Virus record (IMG/VR): IMGVR_UViG_3300043774_000199
Location: 1 to 32,760 of that record
Source of the DNA: a virus
DNA: 32,760 bases
Direction: 5' to 3' (one strand)
Shown in pieces: positions 14,953 to 23,600 of this stretch. Under the pieces are notes generated by a model. It did no database searches. It worked only from the letters and a program-made list of their open reading frames with translations, and had not been told where the DNA came from. Position numbers and translations under genes: made by a program. Numbering within the stretch: position 1 is the stretch's first letter; each line of letters starts with the position of its first letter.

Positions 14953-16159
14953 AGTCTTTGTACTTGTAGTATCCCTTGTCAAAGTCTGCCTGTACTAAGA
15001 ACTCCCCCATGTATCCATTACGGTTCTTTCTAAAGACACACTCAATAATATCTGAGTTAGAAGCTCTACCAAGTGCTAGCACCCAGTCAGCATCATAAGC
15101 AATCTGTCGTGACCATGCTGTCTGTCCAAGTGTAGGAACAGTGTCTAACTTGGTAACATCATCTGGAGTTGCAGACGAAATAGCAATAATAGGAACTTCT
15201 TCAGAAATAGCCATCAGCTTTAGCTCACGAGAAAGGTTCTTCATTCGAACAGTTTCGTTATCAGACTTCTGGTTTGGAGACATAAGCTGTAGATAGTCTA
15301 CGATAACAAAGTCTGGACGGTACTGATCAATCTTGCCACGCAATACTGATGGATTTACGTCACCACCAGAGTCATTAGAAATAATATGAAACTCTGGCTT
15401 ACCTGCTACCTTATTCTCATGCCATCTTTTTAGCATGTCAATCTCAATCTCGCCAGAAGATAGTTTACGGTGTGACCAAACACCCTCACCCATAATTGTA
15501 AAGGCACGATTACGAACCTCTGTCTCTGACATTTCAAGGCTAACCACCATTGGAGACTTGCCTTGCTTCCATGCTTGAACTGCAAAGTAAAGGGATAGCC
15601 AAGACTTACCAATGCCAGGATAGGCTAGAAAGACTCCAAGCTGCCCTGGCATAATTCCTGAAGGCAAGTAGTTGTCAAAGCCTGGTAGGCCTGTTTTAAT
15701 GCCACTGAGGCCTAGCTCTGCCTGTTTCTGTGCATTTTCATAATAGGTAACTGCTGACTGTAGATCAGTTAAGTCAATATCACGAATGGCTGACGTATTC
15801 TTTTTTAGCTCTGACGTCTTAGTAATTAAAGACTCAAGAACTTCTACGCTCTTACCATTTTGAATATCACTTGCAGCATTCATAAGAATGTCTTTAAGAC
15901 TATTATTTAGGTACTCACCCTGTAGCTCTTCAAGGTGGTGCTTTGTTGATCCAATACCAGCTACAGGAGCAAAGTCACGGTACTTTTCAACTACAAGGTC
16001 AACTGGTGGAAGAATGCCATTATTGTCAAAGTAAATACGAACAAACTGCCAGATATCTTTGTGCGTACGTAACAGGTCTTCAACATTTGCCTGCAACAAT
16101 ACGTGCATCTGTTTATCTTCTAAAACTGCACTAATCAGTTTGTCTTCAGTGCTAGCCAT
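14939..16159 (-). CDS. dnaB: DnaB-type replicative helicase
   Basis: Hexameric 5'-3' helicase that opens the replication fork. It has 406 residues. The RecA-like motor domain starts near 150 (TGLPGFDNYL). It has Walker A AYPGIGKS (about 179-186), the catalytic Glu in VSLEMSE (E209) and Walker B FVIVDYLQLM (D288). A likely arginine-finger region lies in FRKNRNGYMGEFLV near the C-terminus. The segment after the sensor strand reads AISSATPDD, where bacterial DnaB has a QLSR-type Gln, an unusual detail. The N-terminal 130 residues are helical and shorter than in bacterial DnaB. The start overlaps the preceding small gene by 8 bases. Confidence 0.92.
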   Translation of the reverse strand: MASTEDKLISAVLEDKQMHVLLQANVEDLLRTHKDIWQFVRIYFDNNGILPPVDLVVEKYRDFAPVAGIGSTKHHLEELQGEYLNNSLKDILMNAASDIQNGKSVEVLESLITKTSELKKNTSAIRDIDLTDLQSAVTYYENAQKQAELGLSGIKTGLPGFDNYLPSGIMPGQLGVFLAYPGIGKSWLSLYFAVQAWKQGKSPMVVSLEMSETEVRNRAFTIMGEGVWSHRKLSSGEIEIDMLKRWHENKVAGKPEFHIISNDSGGDVNPSVLRGKIDQYRPDFVIVDYLQLMSPNQKSDNETVRMKNLSRELKLMAISEEVPIIAISSATPDDVTKLDTVPTLGQTAWSRQIAYDADWVLALGRASNSDIIECVFRKNRNGYMGEFLVQADFDKGYYKYKDFEDN

Positions 16160-16460
16160 TCAGCCATTCCTTCGCTTTCTTTCTTCTTTCAATTCTATCA
16201 AATCTGTCTTGCTCAGACAACTTCCTGTTTAATAATATTTGGTCTGCAAAATTTGAAAAGTACTTCCAGTCTGGTTTAGCAGCGTTTTCAAAGTAATACT
16301 CCAATAGGTCATAGCACATTTCTAGTGTGTAAGATTCAATCAGAGCATCAGCAGCCCATTGCTCTGCCCACATGTTATAGCTTGGCTTTGCACCATACTT
16401 GTCTTTGTAGTGCTTGTCAAATCTGCTTAGCAAAGCCATGCGGTCTTTGCGATCTGCCAT
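16152..16460 (-). CDS. Small helical protein upstream of the helicase, candidate helicase loader
   Basis: A 102-residue protein, basic at both ends and helical throughout. It has many aromatic residues (WAEQWAADALIESYTLEMCYDLLEYYFENA, then PDWKYFSNFADQILL) and a charged tail (RFDRIERRKKAKEWLNG). The aromatic, helical core resembles the C-terminal region of some phage replication-initiation or helicase-loading proteins. Its stop overlaps the helicase start by 8 bases, so the two are probably made in fixed ratio. I do not recognise a specific family. Helicase loading is an inference from position and composition. Confidence 0.65.
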   Translation of the reverse strand: MADRKDRMALLSRFDKHYKDKYGAKPSYNMWAEQWAADALIESYTLEMCYDLLEYYFENAAKPDWKYFSNFADQILLNRKLSEQDRFDRIERRKKAKEWLNG

Positions 16461-16666
16461 TACTGCTCGATTTCTGCTGCAGCTTCTTTTACTTTTTCTG
16501 CCAGCTTATTTTCTACAAAGCTGTAAACACGCTCAAAGGCGTCGTTAATTGTTTCTCCATCACGCTTGGCATCTACGATACCCAAGTCAAGTCGCAATGA
16601 CTGAAAGTTTCCTAGATTTAGCGTGTAACCAAGTGTTACTGTAACCTTAGTTTCTTCGTTATTCAT
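16460..16666 (-). CDS. Small conserved-looking phage protein, unknown function
   Basis: A 68-residue protein from an ATG at 16666. An in-frame GTG two codons earlier is possible, but the AAGGG ribosome-binding site better fits the ATG. The first half is beta-like (KVTVTLGYTLNLGNFQSLRLDLGIVDAK) and the second half is a helix (INDAFERVYSFVENKLAEKVKEAAAE). The pairing of a LGYTLNLGNFQS strand region with a FERVYSFVE helix looks like a compact, conserved alpha-beta domain seen in other phages, though I cannot name it. Its stop shares a base with the next ATG (TAATG). It lies between a MerR-type regulator and the replication genes. Confidence 0.68.
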   Translation of the reverse strand: MNNEETKVTVTLGYTLNLGNFQSLRLDLGIVDAKRDGETINDAFERVYSFVENKLAEKVKEAAAEIEQ

Positions 16667-16690
16667 ACCCACATACCCTTCTGAAATATG

Positions 16691-17233
16691 TTAAATTGAT
16701 TCTGACCAGACTGGGATAAAACGTCCATCTTCAGTCTTCGTATAAGTTAGTATACCATCACCCATACGTCTTGTCAACTCTTGATTTGTTGGTGTTAAGT
16801 TGTTTGTTACAAGGCCATCTTTACGTGCCTTGCCTATATGGATGGATGCTAGTATATCACGAATTTCTTTAACTTGCGATTCTGAGTAATAACTTCTTAC
16901 CTGCCATCCAGTATCTCCACCTTTTTGAGACCCCATTGGTTTTGGGATTATTCCTCTTTTCATTAAGGATGGCATATACTTTTTATGACGATTAACTAAT
17001 TTAGCAGTCTCTCCAACCGTATAGGCACGCTCACGATTTCTTTTAAAATCAGATATTAAACAAGTTTCTAGCCTATCTTGAATAATATTATAAACAGTTA
17101 TAGTACCAGCTGATCTAGTTATATGATGTGGTCTAACAAGATCATTATTTAAAAACCAAACTTTTTGGTTTCCTTTAACGATAGGCTCTTCGTTATACTT
17201 ATTCGAAGTTATAGTTTCTTTTGAAGTCTGCAT
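16691..17233 (-). CDS. MerR-type helix-turn-helix DNA-binding protein
   Basis: A 180-residue putative regulator from the ATG at 17233. A longer frame starts with TTG at 17260 inside the previous gene. Residues about 71-125 read as a MerR/excisionase-like winged helix: YTVGETAKLVNRHKKYMPSL, then KRGIIPKPMG as the wing, then a Trp-containing basic stretch before SYYSESQVKEIRDIL. The N-terminal 70 residues form a separate beta-rich segment (QKVWFLNNDLVRPHHITR). No effector-binding domain of classical MerR is present. It sits at the junction of tail and replication genes, just after a promoter, a natural place for a switch protein. The start is uncertain because no strong ribosome-binding site precedes the ATG. 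Confidence 0.75.
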   Translation of the reverse strand: MQTSKETITSNKYNEEPIVKGNQKVWFLNNDLVRPHHITRSAGTITVYNIIQDRLETCLISDFKRNRERAYTVGETAKLVNRHKKYMPSLMKRGIIPKPMGSQKGGDTGWQVRSYYSESQVKEIRDILASIHIGKARKDGLVTNNLTPTNQELTRRMGDGILTYTKTEDGRFIPVWSESI

Positions 17234-17237
17234 GGCA

Positions 17238-17681
17238 TTAGTTTGGAACTCCAATAACAAGCAAGTTTACTGATGTTGATACCGTACCGCTTTTATTAAA
17301 GCGAACAACGCCACTAACGCTAGATGTGTTAACGTCTGTAATCACAACAGTTACGTCTTCTCCAGCTTGAGTTCCACCAACGTTTACTGGAGTTGCTGTT
17401 ACGACTGGGCTATACTTAAAGTCAGCACCATATCTATAGATGAACGGTTCTACGTCTAAAGCGTTGACATTTCTTCCGCTAACTACTGGTGCAATACCTG
17501 CAACAATTCTGGCATCAGAAGTTTTAATATTTTGCTTGCCTGCAGACACAGTATCAACTGTAGTGTACTTGTATGTTGCAGAAGAGACTTGATCAGAAAC
17601 CTGGTTTAAAGCATTTGTAATCTGATAGATATAGGCAACGTCAATAGGTTGTCCACGTTCTGGTAAAGGTACTTTTGGCAT
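17238..17681 (-). CDS. Small structural-type (minor tail) protein, likely leaderless mRNA
   Basis: A 147-residue protein. The N-terminus is helical (PIDVAYIYQITNALNQVSDQV), followed by a Val/Thr/Asn-rich beta segment ending SLNLLVIGV-like (VSTSVNLLVIGVPN). This resembles a short trimeric appendage or receptor-facing domain with a coiled-coil stalk at its N-terminus. It is the last of the tail-type genes before the regulatory and replication genes. The ATG is only six bases from a perfect -10 box and has no ribosome-binding site, so a leaderless transcript is likely. No enzymatic motif is visible. The exact function is unknown. Confidence 0.65.
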   Translation of the reverse strand: MPKVPLPERGQPIDVAYIYQITNALNQVSDQVSSATYKYTTVDTVSAGKQNIKTSDARIVAGIAPVVSGRNVNALDVEPFIYRYGADFKYSPVVTATPVNVGGTQAGEDVTVVITDVNTSSVSGVVRFNKSGTVSTSVNLLVIGVPN

Positions 17682-17687
17682 GGTTCT

Positions 17688-17696
17688 ATTATATCA
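17688..17696 (-). promoter_or_regulatory. Extended -10 promoter giving a probable leaderless transcript
   Basis: On the minus strand TGATATAAT is a perfect extended -10 (TGn plus TATAAT). The last T is at 17688 and the ATG of the next gene begins at 17681, so the predicted start coincides with the A of the start codon. No Shine-Dalgarno sequence is present and no good -35 box is seen, which is normal for extended -10 promoters. It lies after the stop of the FN3-like gene and would express the small tail-type protein and the MerR-type regulator. Confidence 0.65.
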
Positions 17697-18203
17697 CTAT
17701 ACAGTAGTCTTTGGGGTTTGAAAAAGAGTTAGGACAGAGGCTGTTGGATAGTTTTCTTTAGTTTTTTGATATGTTGGTCTTTGAACAGCAACTTCAACAT
17801 GCTTAACAACTTCTGTACCACCACCAGGTGCTGGAATACTAGTAGGAAAAGCAAAAAGCTGATTGCTTGTAGGGGTATTTGTAACAAAGGCCCATGGATA
17901 ATTAGTTAAGTTGTCTGTTCCATTTCCAATCCATCTTATAAAAACATCATAATTACTAAGCCCTAGTTCTGGTTTTGGATTCCAAGCAACTGTTACAAGC
18001 TTTGCAGAATTATTTACTGCAATACTATAGTCTAATAATGTTGTGACTGGTGCAACAAGATCTACTATTGGAGACCACGAAGAAAATCTATTTCTATCTT
18101 CAGAAACAATCCTATACCTAACGCTATAAGAAACTGTGTTAGCATCAACAGGAGGAAGTTCATTTTTAAAAATAGTAACTTTTGTAATTCCAGGATCTGC
18201 CAC
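17697..18203 (-). CDS. FN3-like minor tail protein, GTG start
   Basis: A 168-residue protein starting with GTG at 18203, whose first base is the last base of the preceding stop (TAGTG). The protein reads as beta-sandwich material of the fibronectin type III kind: VSYSVRYRIVSEDRNRFSSWSP (about 24-45), then AKLVTVAWNPKPELGLSNYDVFIRW (about 67-91). The conserved Trp and Tyr of FN3 strands appear in the second segment. It probably decorates the tail tip or fibre and aids host contact. No enzymatic motif is seen. It belongs to the tail operon by position and tight coupling. The domain call is by pattern only. Confidence 0.7.
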   Translation of the reverse strand: MADPGITKVTIFKNELPPVDANTVSYSVRYRIVSEDRNRFSSWSPIVDLVAPVTTLLDYSIAVNNSAKLVTVAWNPKPELGLSNYDVFIRWIGNGTDNLTNYPWAFVTNTPTSNQLFAFPTSIPAPGGGTEVVKHVEVAVQRPTYQKTKENYPTASVLTLFQTPKTTV

Positions 18204-19756
18204 TATGTCACGTCCACTATAAATCTAAACTCTATAAAGTTGCTTGTGTTGGGGGCTTTAACAATGCTTGTTGCTGAACCATTTTGAACAATAGAATATC
18301 CAGTCATACCATAAAGCACATTTTGTGTTTGGACATTGTCAAGTCTTAGTGCATCTAAAGCAACATAATAGTTAGAAGATGGAGCTCCATTCTTAAATAC
18401 GGAGGCATATACCTTTACCACTTCAACAGCATTCCAGTTAAAACCTGCTGTTCTAAATAGCCCCTGCAACTCTGTTGAGGCAACTATAAATCTATTTTTT
18501 TGAAAATCATATTGTCCAGCTCCAGTTCCATTATCTAAATTAATCTGGAATCTTGCAAATTGTCCACCACCAAGAATGTCAGTTGTGGAAAAGTCTACAA
18601 CAATTCTTACTGAGTCAGGCTGCACCAGGTCTGCTCCATCTTTATTTACAACAGAAAATGCAAGTTTTAGCAAATCTGCTGGAGAGTTTCTTGTAAGATC
18701 ATAACCTTTTCTATTAAGATGAATGTGACTTGAAGATGGTGATATTAAAAGTTCTTGTGCTTCATTAGTTTTAACTGCCTGACCGCCAGAAACATAAGAT
18801 GTGGTTGTTGCATTTGCTCTAGTAAAAGTTGTAGCATTTGTTACTGTAATTGCCGAGCTTGTGGCATTATACCCAGATGGGTTGATGCCTGTAATAGTTA
18901 CAGTATCTCCAGTTGCAAATCCGTGTGGTATTGATGTTGTGTAAGTAACAGTTGTTCCATTACCAGTTACCCCAGAAATTGGAGCATAGTCATAAATTGC
19001 AGCGTCATCGCCAGCCATAAAGATGGTATTGTTAAAAAAGCGTGGCCTTTCATATCTTGCAAGACGATCTGCACTAGTAAAGGTTCTATTGCTTGCAGAT
19101 GCCTGAAACACTGGAGCTACAACGCTAATAATATCATCATCATTTCCATCAAGTGGAATGTTGATTGGTGGAATCGCAATAGATGCAACATCATCGTGAT
19201 ACTCCCAGTTTTCCCCCTCAGCAAAAGAATATAAAAGCTTGCTGTCATAAATTCCTGCAACACCGTTTGACCCAGCAGAGAAAACTCCAATCTCTGTAAT
19301 TTCATATCTCTCTTCTGCTGGCATTTGTGCCGTAAAGACAACCTTACTTACTCCATTATCGTTAATATACCCACGAGAAGTAATTGGAGTTCTAAACATT
19401 TCAAAATCTAAAACTTTTTTTGCTGAGTCTGGTTGCAATGAAAGTGTTGCAGAGCTTAGTGCAGTAGATGGGGCATAGTTTACAACAAACTGCGTTCCGC
19501 TAGATATTGCGGTTACAACAGTATTTCCTGCAGAAGAAAGCGTTCCAGTTCCAGAAGTTTTTACTATTTGAGCACCAACCCAAAGCCCAAGTGTGCTATC
19601 AGTTGTTATTGTTGTGCCAGATGAGCTAACCCCAGTCAAGGTTGTAACGTTATTCCTTGGTTGTGCACCACAGCCCAATGCGATATAAGATGCGTACGCT
19701 GGAGTGTTTCCAACCAGGTACTTTGCAATAATTCCTTTACCTACGTCTGTAATCAT
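18203..19756 (-). CDS. Tail fibre/baseplate-like protein with two inserted beta modules
   Basis: A 517-residue protein. The N-terminus (MITDVGKGIIAKYLVGN) and later segments such as SAKKVLDFEMFRTPITSRGY and EERYEITEIGVFSAG resemble tail-tip-associated proteins of siphoviruses. The C-terminal third (about 340-517) is a beta-rich domain that could face the receptor. Two Thr/Gly/Ser-rich modules interrupt the backbone. One, about residues 39-107, has SGTTITTDSTLGLWVGAQIV. The second, about 260-329, has GNGTTVTYTT, HGFATGDTVTITG and YNATSSAITVTNATTFT. Both are of the kind repeatedly found inserted in phage structural proteins. The ATG has GCAGGA upstream. A role in host binding is inferred from position. 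Confidence 0.75.
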   Translation of the reverse strand: MITDVGKGIIAKYLVGNTPAYASYIALGCGAQPRNNVTTLTGVSSSGTTITTDSTLGLWVGAQIVKTSGTGTLSSAGNTVVTAISSGTQFVVNYAPSTALSSATLSLQPDSAKKVLDFEMFRTPITSRGYINDNGVSKVVFTAQMPAEERYEITEIGVFSAGSNGVAGIYDSKLLYSFAEGENWEYHDDVASIAIPPINIPLDGNDDDIISVVAPVFQASASNRTFTSADRLARYERPRFFNNTIFMAGDDAAIYDYAPISGVTGNGTTVTYTTSIPHGFATGDTVTITGINPSGYNATSSAITVTNATTFTRANATTTSYVSGGQAVKTNEAQELLISPSSSHIHLNRKGYDLTRNSPADLLKLAFSVVNKDGADLVQPDSVRIVVDFSTTDILGGGQFARFQINLDNGTGAGQYDFQKNRFIVASTELQGLFRTAGFNWNAVEVVKVYASVFKNGAPSSNYYVALDALRLDNVQTQNVLYGMTGYSIVQNGSATSIVKAPNTSNFIEFRFIVDVT

Positions 19757-19759
19757 ATT

Positions 19760-20686
19760 TTATCCTGCCTCATATATTGTACCACTAGAAGTTAGCTGGA
19801 CTTCTACTAATTCACCATTTCCTAGATTAACAAATTCGATTATCAAGTCACCATTAGAATCTAGGTACGTATTAGCACCGTTTGCACCATTGCCAATTTG
19901 CGGAATTTTACTAGCAAGGTTAATTGTAAAATTTCCAAAAATTGTGTCAGACGTGTCTCTAAGCTTTAGCATATTGTTTGGATTATACTGTTGCTGTAAT
20001 GTATTAATATTCTTGATAGGCTGATAAAGCACTGTCTGGCCATTGACCGTATCGTGCCTTGCAATAGTTAGTATTTCTTGACCACCAATACTTTCAAACA
20101 ACAAGTCAGCAATAATTTCTTTTGGAACAGCATCATCGTCAAACAATACAGTATCTATTGGTGCTACTTTCACCTTTGGTGGTGGTGGAGGAGGTGGAGG
20201 TGGTGTTGGATAACTTGGCTCTGGATTAACCACAACAGCATTAGATTGCTCCTCTTCCCCTGGACCTGGGTCTTGCTCTACTACATTATCTTGCGTCTCA
20301 GCTGGTTTTGGTACAAACATTGGAGGTGGTGGTGGGCTAAACATTGGTGGGCTAAACATTGGTGGCGGTGGTGGTGGGCCAGCTTGATTATCTAGCGTCC
20401 TCATATACTGAGTAAGACTCATACCAGAAGCTTCAAAAGCTGCTCTACTGGAAGCTTGCTGTTGAGCTGCTGGAGGTGGAATTGAAAACCTAGGTGGTGG
20501 AGGCGGTGGAGGAGGAACGGAAAACCTTGGTGGTGGTGGAGGAGGTGGATTAAACATGGGTGGCGGAGGTGGAGGAACGGAAAACCTTGGTGGTGGTGGA
20601 GGAGGTGGCGAAAACATTGGTGGTGGTGTCTTAGGAGGTGGAGACACCCTATCTGCAACTATTGGACCTATTCCTGCTCGTGCCAT
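19760..20686 (-). CDS. Polyproline-rich tail protein with globular C-terminal domain
   Basis: A 308-residue protein. Residues about 16-72, 104-123 and 160-170 consist of proline runs of up to nine residues broken by short units such as MFSPP and RFSVPP. Between the first two blocks lies a short helical segment (RAAFEASGMSLTQYMRTLDNQ, about 81-101), and an acidic stretch (VEQDPGPGEEEQ) follows. Residues about 176-308 are a non-repetitive domain with IADLLFESIGGQEILTIAR and a beta-rich end (GDLIIEFVNLGNGELVEVQL). It lies between the tail-tip and fibre genes. It is probably an extended linker or arm of the tail tip. The proline runs would stall ribosomes without EF-P, which could limit its amount. 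The function is inference. Confidence 0.75.
   Translation of the reverse strand: MARAGIGPIVADRVSPPPKTPPPMFSPPPPPPPRFSVPPPPPPMFNPPPPPPPRFSVPPPPPPPPRFSIPPPAAQQQASSRAAFEASGMSLTQYMRTLDNQAGPPPPPPMFSPPMFSPPPPPMFVPKPAETQDNVVEQDPGPGEEEQSNAVVVNPEPSYPTPPPPPPPPPKVKVAPIDTVLFDDDAVPKEIIADLLFESIGGQEILTIARHDTVNGQTVLYQPIKNINTLQQQYNPNNMLKLRDTSDTIFGNFTINLASKIPQIGNGANGANTYLDSNGDLIIEFVNLGNGELVEVQLTSSGTIYEAG
20511..20608. repeat. 60-bp-period tandem repeat within the polyproline gene
   Basis: A 38-bp sequence at 20511-20548 is repeated exactly at 20571-20608. The 22 bases between the copies, and those preceding the first copy, are also similar. An imperfect third unit begins near 20472 (GAAAACCTaGGTGGTGG). In the minus-strand protein each unit encodes a proline run plus RFS(V/I)PP. 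A smaller 18-bp-scale repeat, GTGGGCTAAACATTG, occurs twice at about 20333-20361. Such repeats can expand or contract by slippage or recombination. Confidence 0.9.
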
Positions 20687-20688
20687 TT

Positions 20689-23600
20689 CTATACCTCACT
20701 CACATGCACGGTCATTGATGGACCCTGACTATTTCTTGTATATTCAATATTATACACAACAAACCTTGTGTCTGGCTTAGCAATTGCTTGGATTGTTCTT
20801 GGAACGTAGTTTACGTTAACAATATCTCCAAGCTGCATTGTTGGGATTGGAAAAATCTGCATACCAACTGATTTTCTTGGCCTTAAGTTTTTATTGATAA
20901 TCCACTGAAGCAGCTCCTCAGCAGAGTCTTGATCTTGAATATAGTCACTCTGTAAAGAAAAATCATTCTTGCCATACAGCAATCTACTATTTTTAATCTT
21001 ATCGTATTGCTCTAAAACAACCAGTGGAGACTGAACTAGCGTGCTACCCTTTAGTTCTGGATCAGAAAGATTTCCCCTTCTTTTTAAGTAATCATCAACT
21101 GTAATTGTATTAGTTGTGTCTTGAGTAAACGTTACCCCCTGAATTCTTAAATAGTTTCCAGTTGTTTCATCAAGATTAAGAATGGTATCAGTATTATTAA
21201 ATACCAAAAATTCTGCTCCATAGGAATCTGCAGTAAATCCAGAAACGGTATAGCCTCTTAGTCTGTTAAATGTTGGAGCAATCTGTGCATATAGTGCAGG
21301 GTACGAACGATCATATTTAATATTAAAGTATGCACACTCTCTCATAATTTCCCCAAACTCTTCATAGTAAAGCTGATAGGCTGGAGTGCCACTAGGAGAT
21401 ATGCCGCTTAGGTATGTACTTTGAACAACTCCAGATATAGAGTATTTTTGAAGAGCCTCTAAAGCATTTATCTGATTGTTATCATCTCCAAAGACTGCAG
21501 CAATTGGCACGTTTGTGTCAAACACTGTATTTTGTGCATAATTTTTTCCTAATGCATAAACGTTTTCAAACATTAGCTTTGAGGTACCACGAACAAACAA
21601 GCCTATAGATGGCGAAGAAAACGTTAGTGGTGATGTATCAGTTATTGTTTTTACAAGCCTTTGATTAACGTATAAATAAAAAACTCTAGTACCTTCGTTT
21701 ACATCAATATACTCAATTGCTACATCGTAAACAGTTGGATTTTCTTCACCAGCAAACCTATATTGTCCAGTAAAGTTTCCATCATCGACAGTGATGTTTC
21801 CAATCCCACCCCAAAGTTTAACTGGGATAGCATCAGTAGAAGAAGCATCTTTTTGTATTTTATAAAATAACAAATTTTGTATTCCTACTGTTGGATTGCC
21901 CTCTTCATCTTTTTTCAGATATTGCTCTAGGTTGCCAGAAGTTAGTGCTGCAATTTCAAAATAGTATCCATTGTTTGTTGTTGGGTCAACTAAAGAAATA
22001 CCTCCAGAACCTCCACCAAGTGTTATAGTTTTTGTTGGGTCTTCATTTTCAAGAGTAAAGTAGTTCATGCCACCCACAGGAGATTGTTTGTTTTCTCCGT
22101 TTGCCTCAATTTTTCCTATAACACGAAGCCTAGTTCCAAAATGCTTATATGCTTTATCAATTGGCTTATATACATAAGATAAAAAGTCTTGTGGCTTTTC
22201 ATCACTGTTAAAGGTTGGTCCAGTAAAAACTAGTGCAGATGATTGAATAGTTCCAGAGCTTGTTGATTTTAAGTTAGAGACATCTGTTTCTGTTGCATAA
22301 TTACTAGACAAAAAGTTCTTAATAATTCCATTTCTTTGAGACTTTTCTGCTTTAGTTTTATTTAGTCCAGCAGCTCCAGCAGTTGTAGCTGGACCAGTAA
22401 TTGATGGGTCAATGTTGTATAAAAATTGAGACTTCATACTACATCCCTGGACATTGTTGATGCTTGTCCAGTATGGATCAATTGAGGCCTTGTGCTCAGC
22501 AATTGGTGTTCCAAACTGCCCACGACCGTGACTAACAACTTCTCCATTTTTTAATTTTGTTATTCCATCTCTAGTTTCGTAAAATGGCTCTGCATAAATT
22601 CTTATTCTTCCTGTAGGATATATTTTTCCATTAAACGGTAGCTTAGAAAAATATCTTTGATACTCAAGATTATCTGATAGGAACACGTTTCCAGTTCCAG
22701 TTATAGAATACTCTACGGCATCGTACTTAATAATTTCTCCACCAGCATAAAGGTATCCCTTAAACCTGGTAATCCAGTATGCATTTTCTCCAACGTCAAA
22801 AATATTATTAATTATTTGATGATTTAAAACTGATGGGACAGCACTACTGAGGTTTGAGTTAAGTGGCATTGCTCCTAATGCAAACTTTTCCTGTTTTTGT
22901 GCATTGGCAGTTGTAGTTTTTTCTGTGCCAGAGACTTCCCACAAAAGTGATGGCTTATATATCCAAGTTTTATCAACATGCAATGACTGCTGAAGAGATC
23001 CATAACTTCTTTGAATTGACCTTGTTGTATAGTCAATTGTTCCAGCATTAAAAACTTTTTTGTCTGCTGAAGAAATAGCAATAATGTTTGAAAGTTCTCC
23101 TGGGTCTCCAGAGTAATCTCCAACTTCGTTTTGCTCTTGTCCTCTCAAAACCATGTCTACTGGCCTAACGCTTTCATCTAGCATATAGCCCTTAGTCATA
23201 ATTATAAAGTTATTATATTCATCGAAGAACATCGCAGACTGTGTTGCTACTGCTAGATCAGCAAGAACCTCTGCAACACTTTGATTTGGTGCAATAAAAA
23301 AATATGGAATAACTGGATCTTTTTCATTTGTCAATCTTCTAATTGCGTAATTGCTAAATCCAATAGAGTCAAGTAAAAGACATACAGCTTGACTGAGAGA
23401 AACTTCTGTCAAAAGAATATGTGGAGATTCTAGGGATTCAAAGTGAAAGAATAGATCTCTAAGACTAATAGATATTTTTCCAGGCTCGCCTGAGTTTTGT
23501 GGAATACCCTCAGAGTATAAACTTTTTAAGGGAATGTAATAGCTTGTATCGTTTACATTTTCAATTAACTCATAAAAAGAAAACTTGATATTTTTATTTA

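Noticed and set aside
17234-17260. TTG start adding nine residues to the MerR-type protein
   Set aside because: It lies inside the end of the previous gene and the added residues look unstructured. The ATG at 17233 is simpler, although its ribosome-binding site is also weak.
20078-20395. Plus-strand open frame rich in Trp, opposite the polyproline gene
   Set aside because: The Trp and Gly runs are the antisense of CCA/CCT/CCG proline codons. It has no ribosome-binding site or recognisable domain and all neighbours are on the other strand.
20501-20640. Regular GGTGGTGG repeats as a CRISPR or origin iteron array
   Set aside because: The repeats are in frame within a coding sequence and are explained by tandem proline-rich peptide units.
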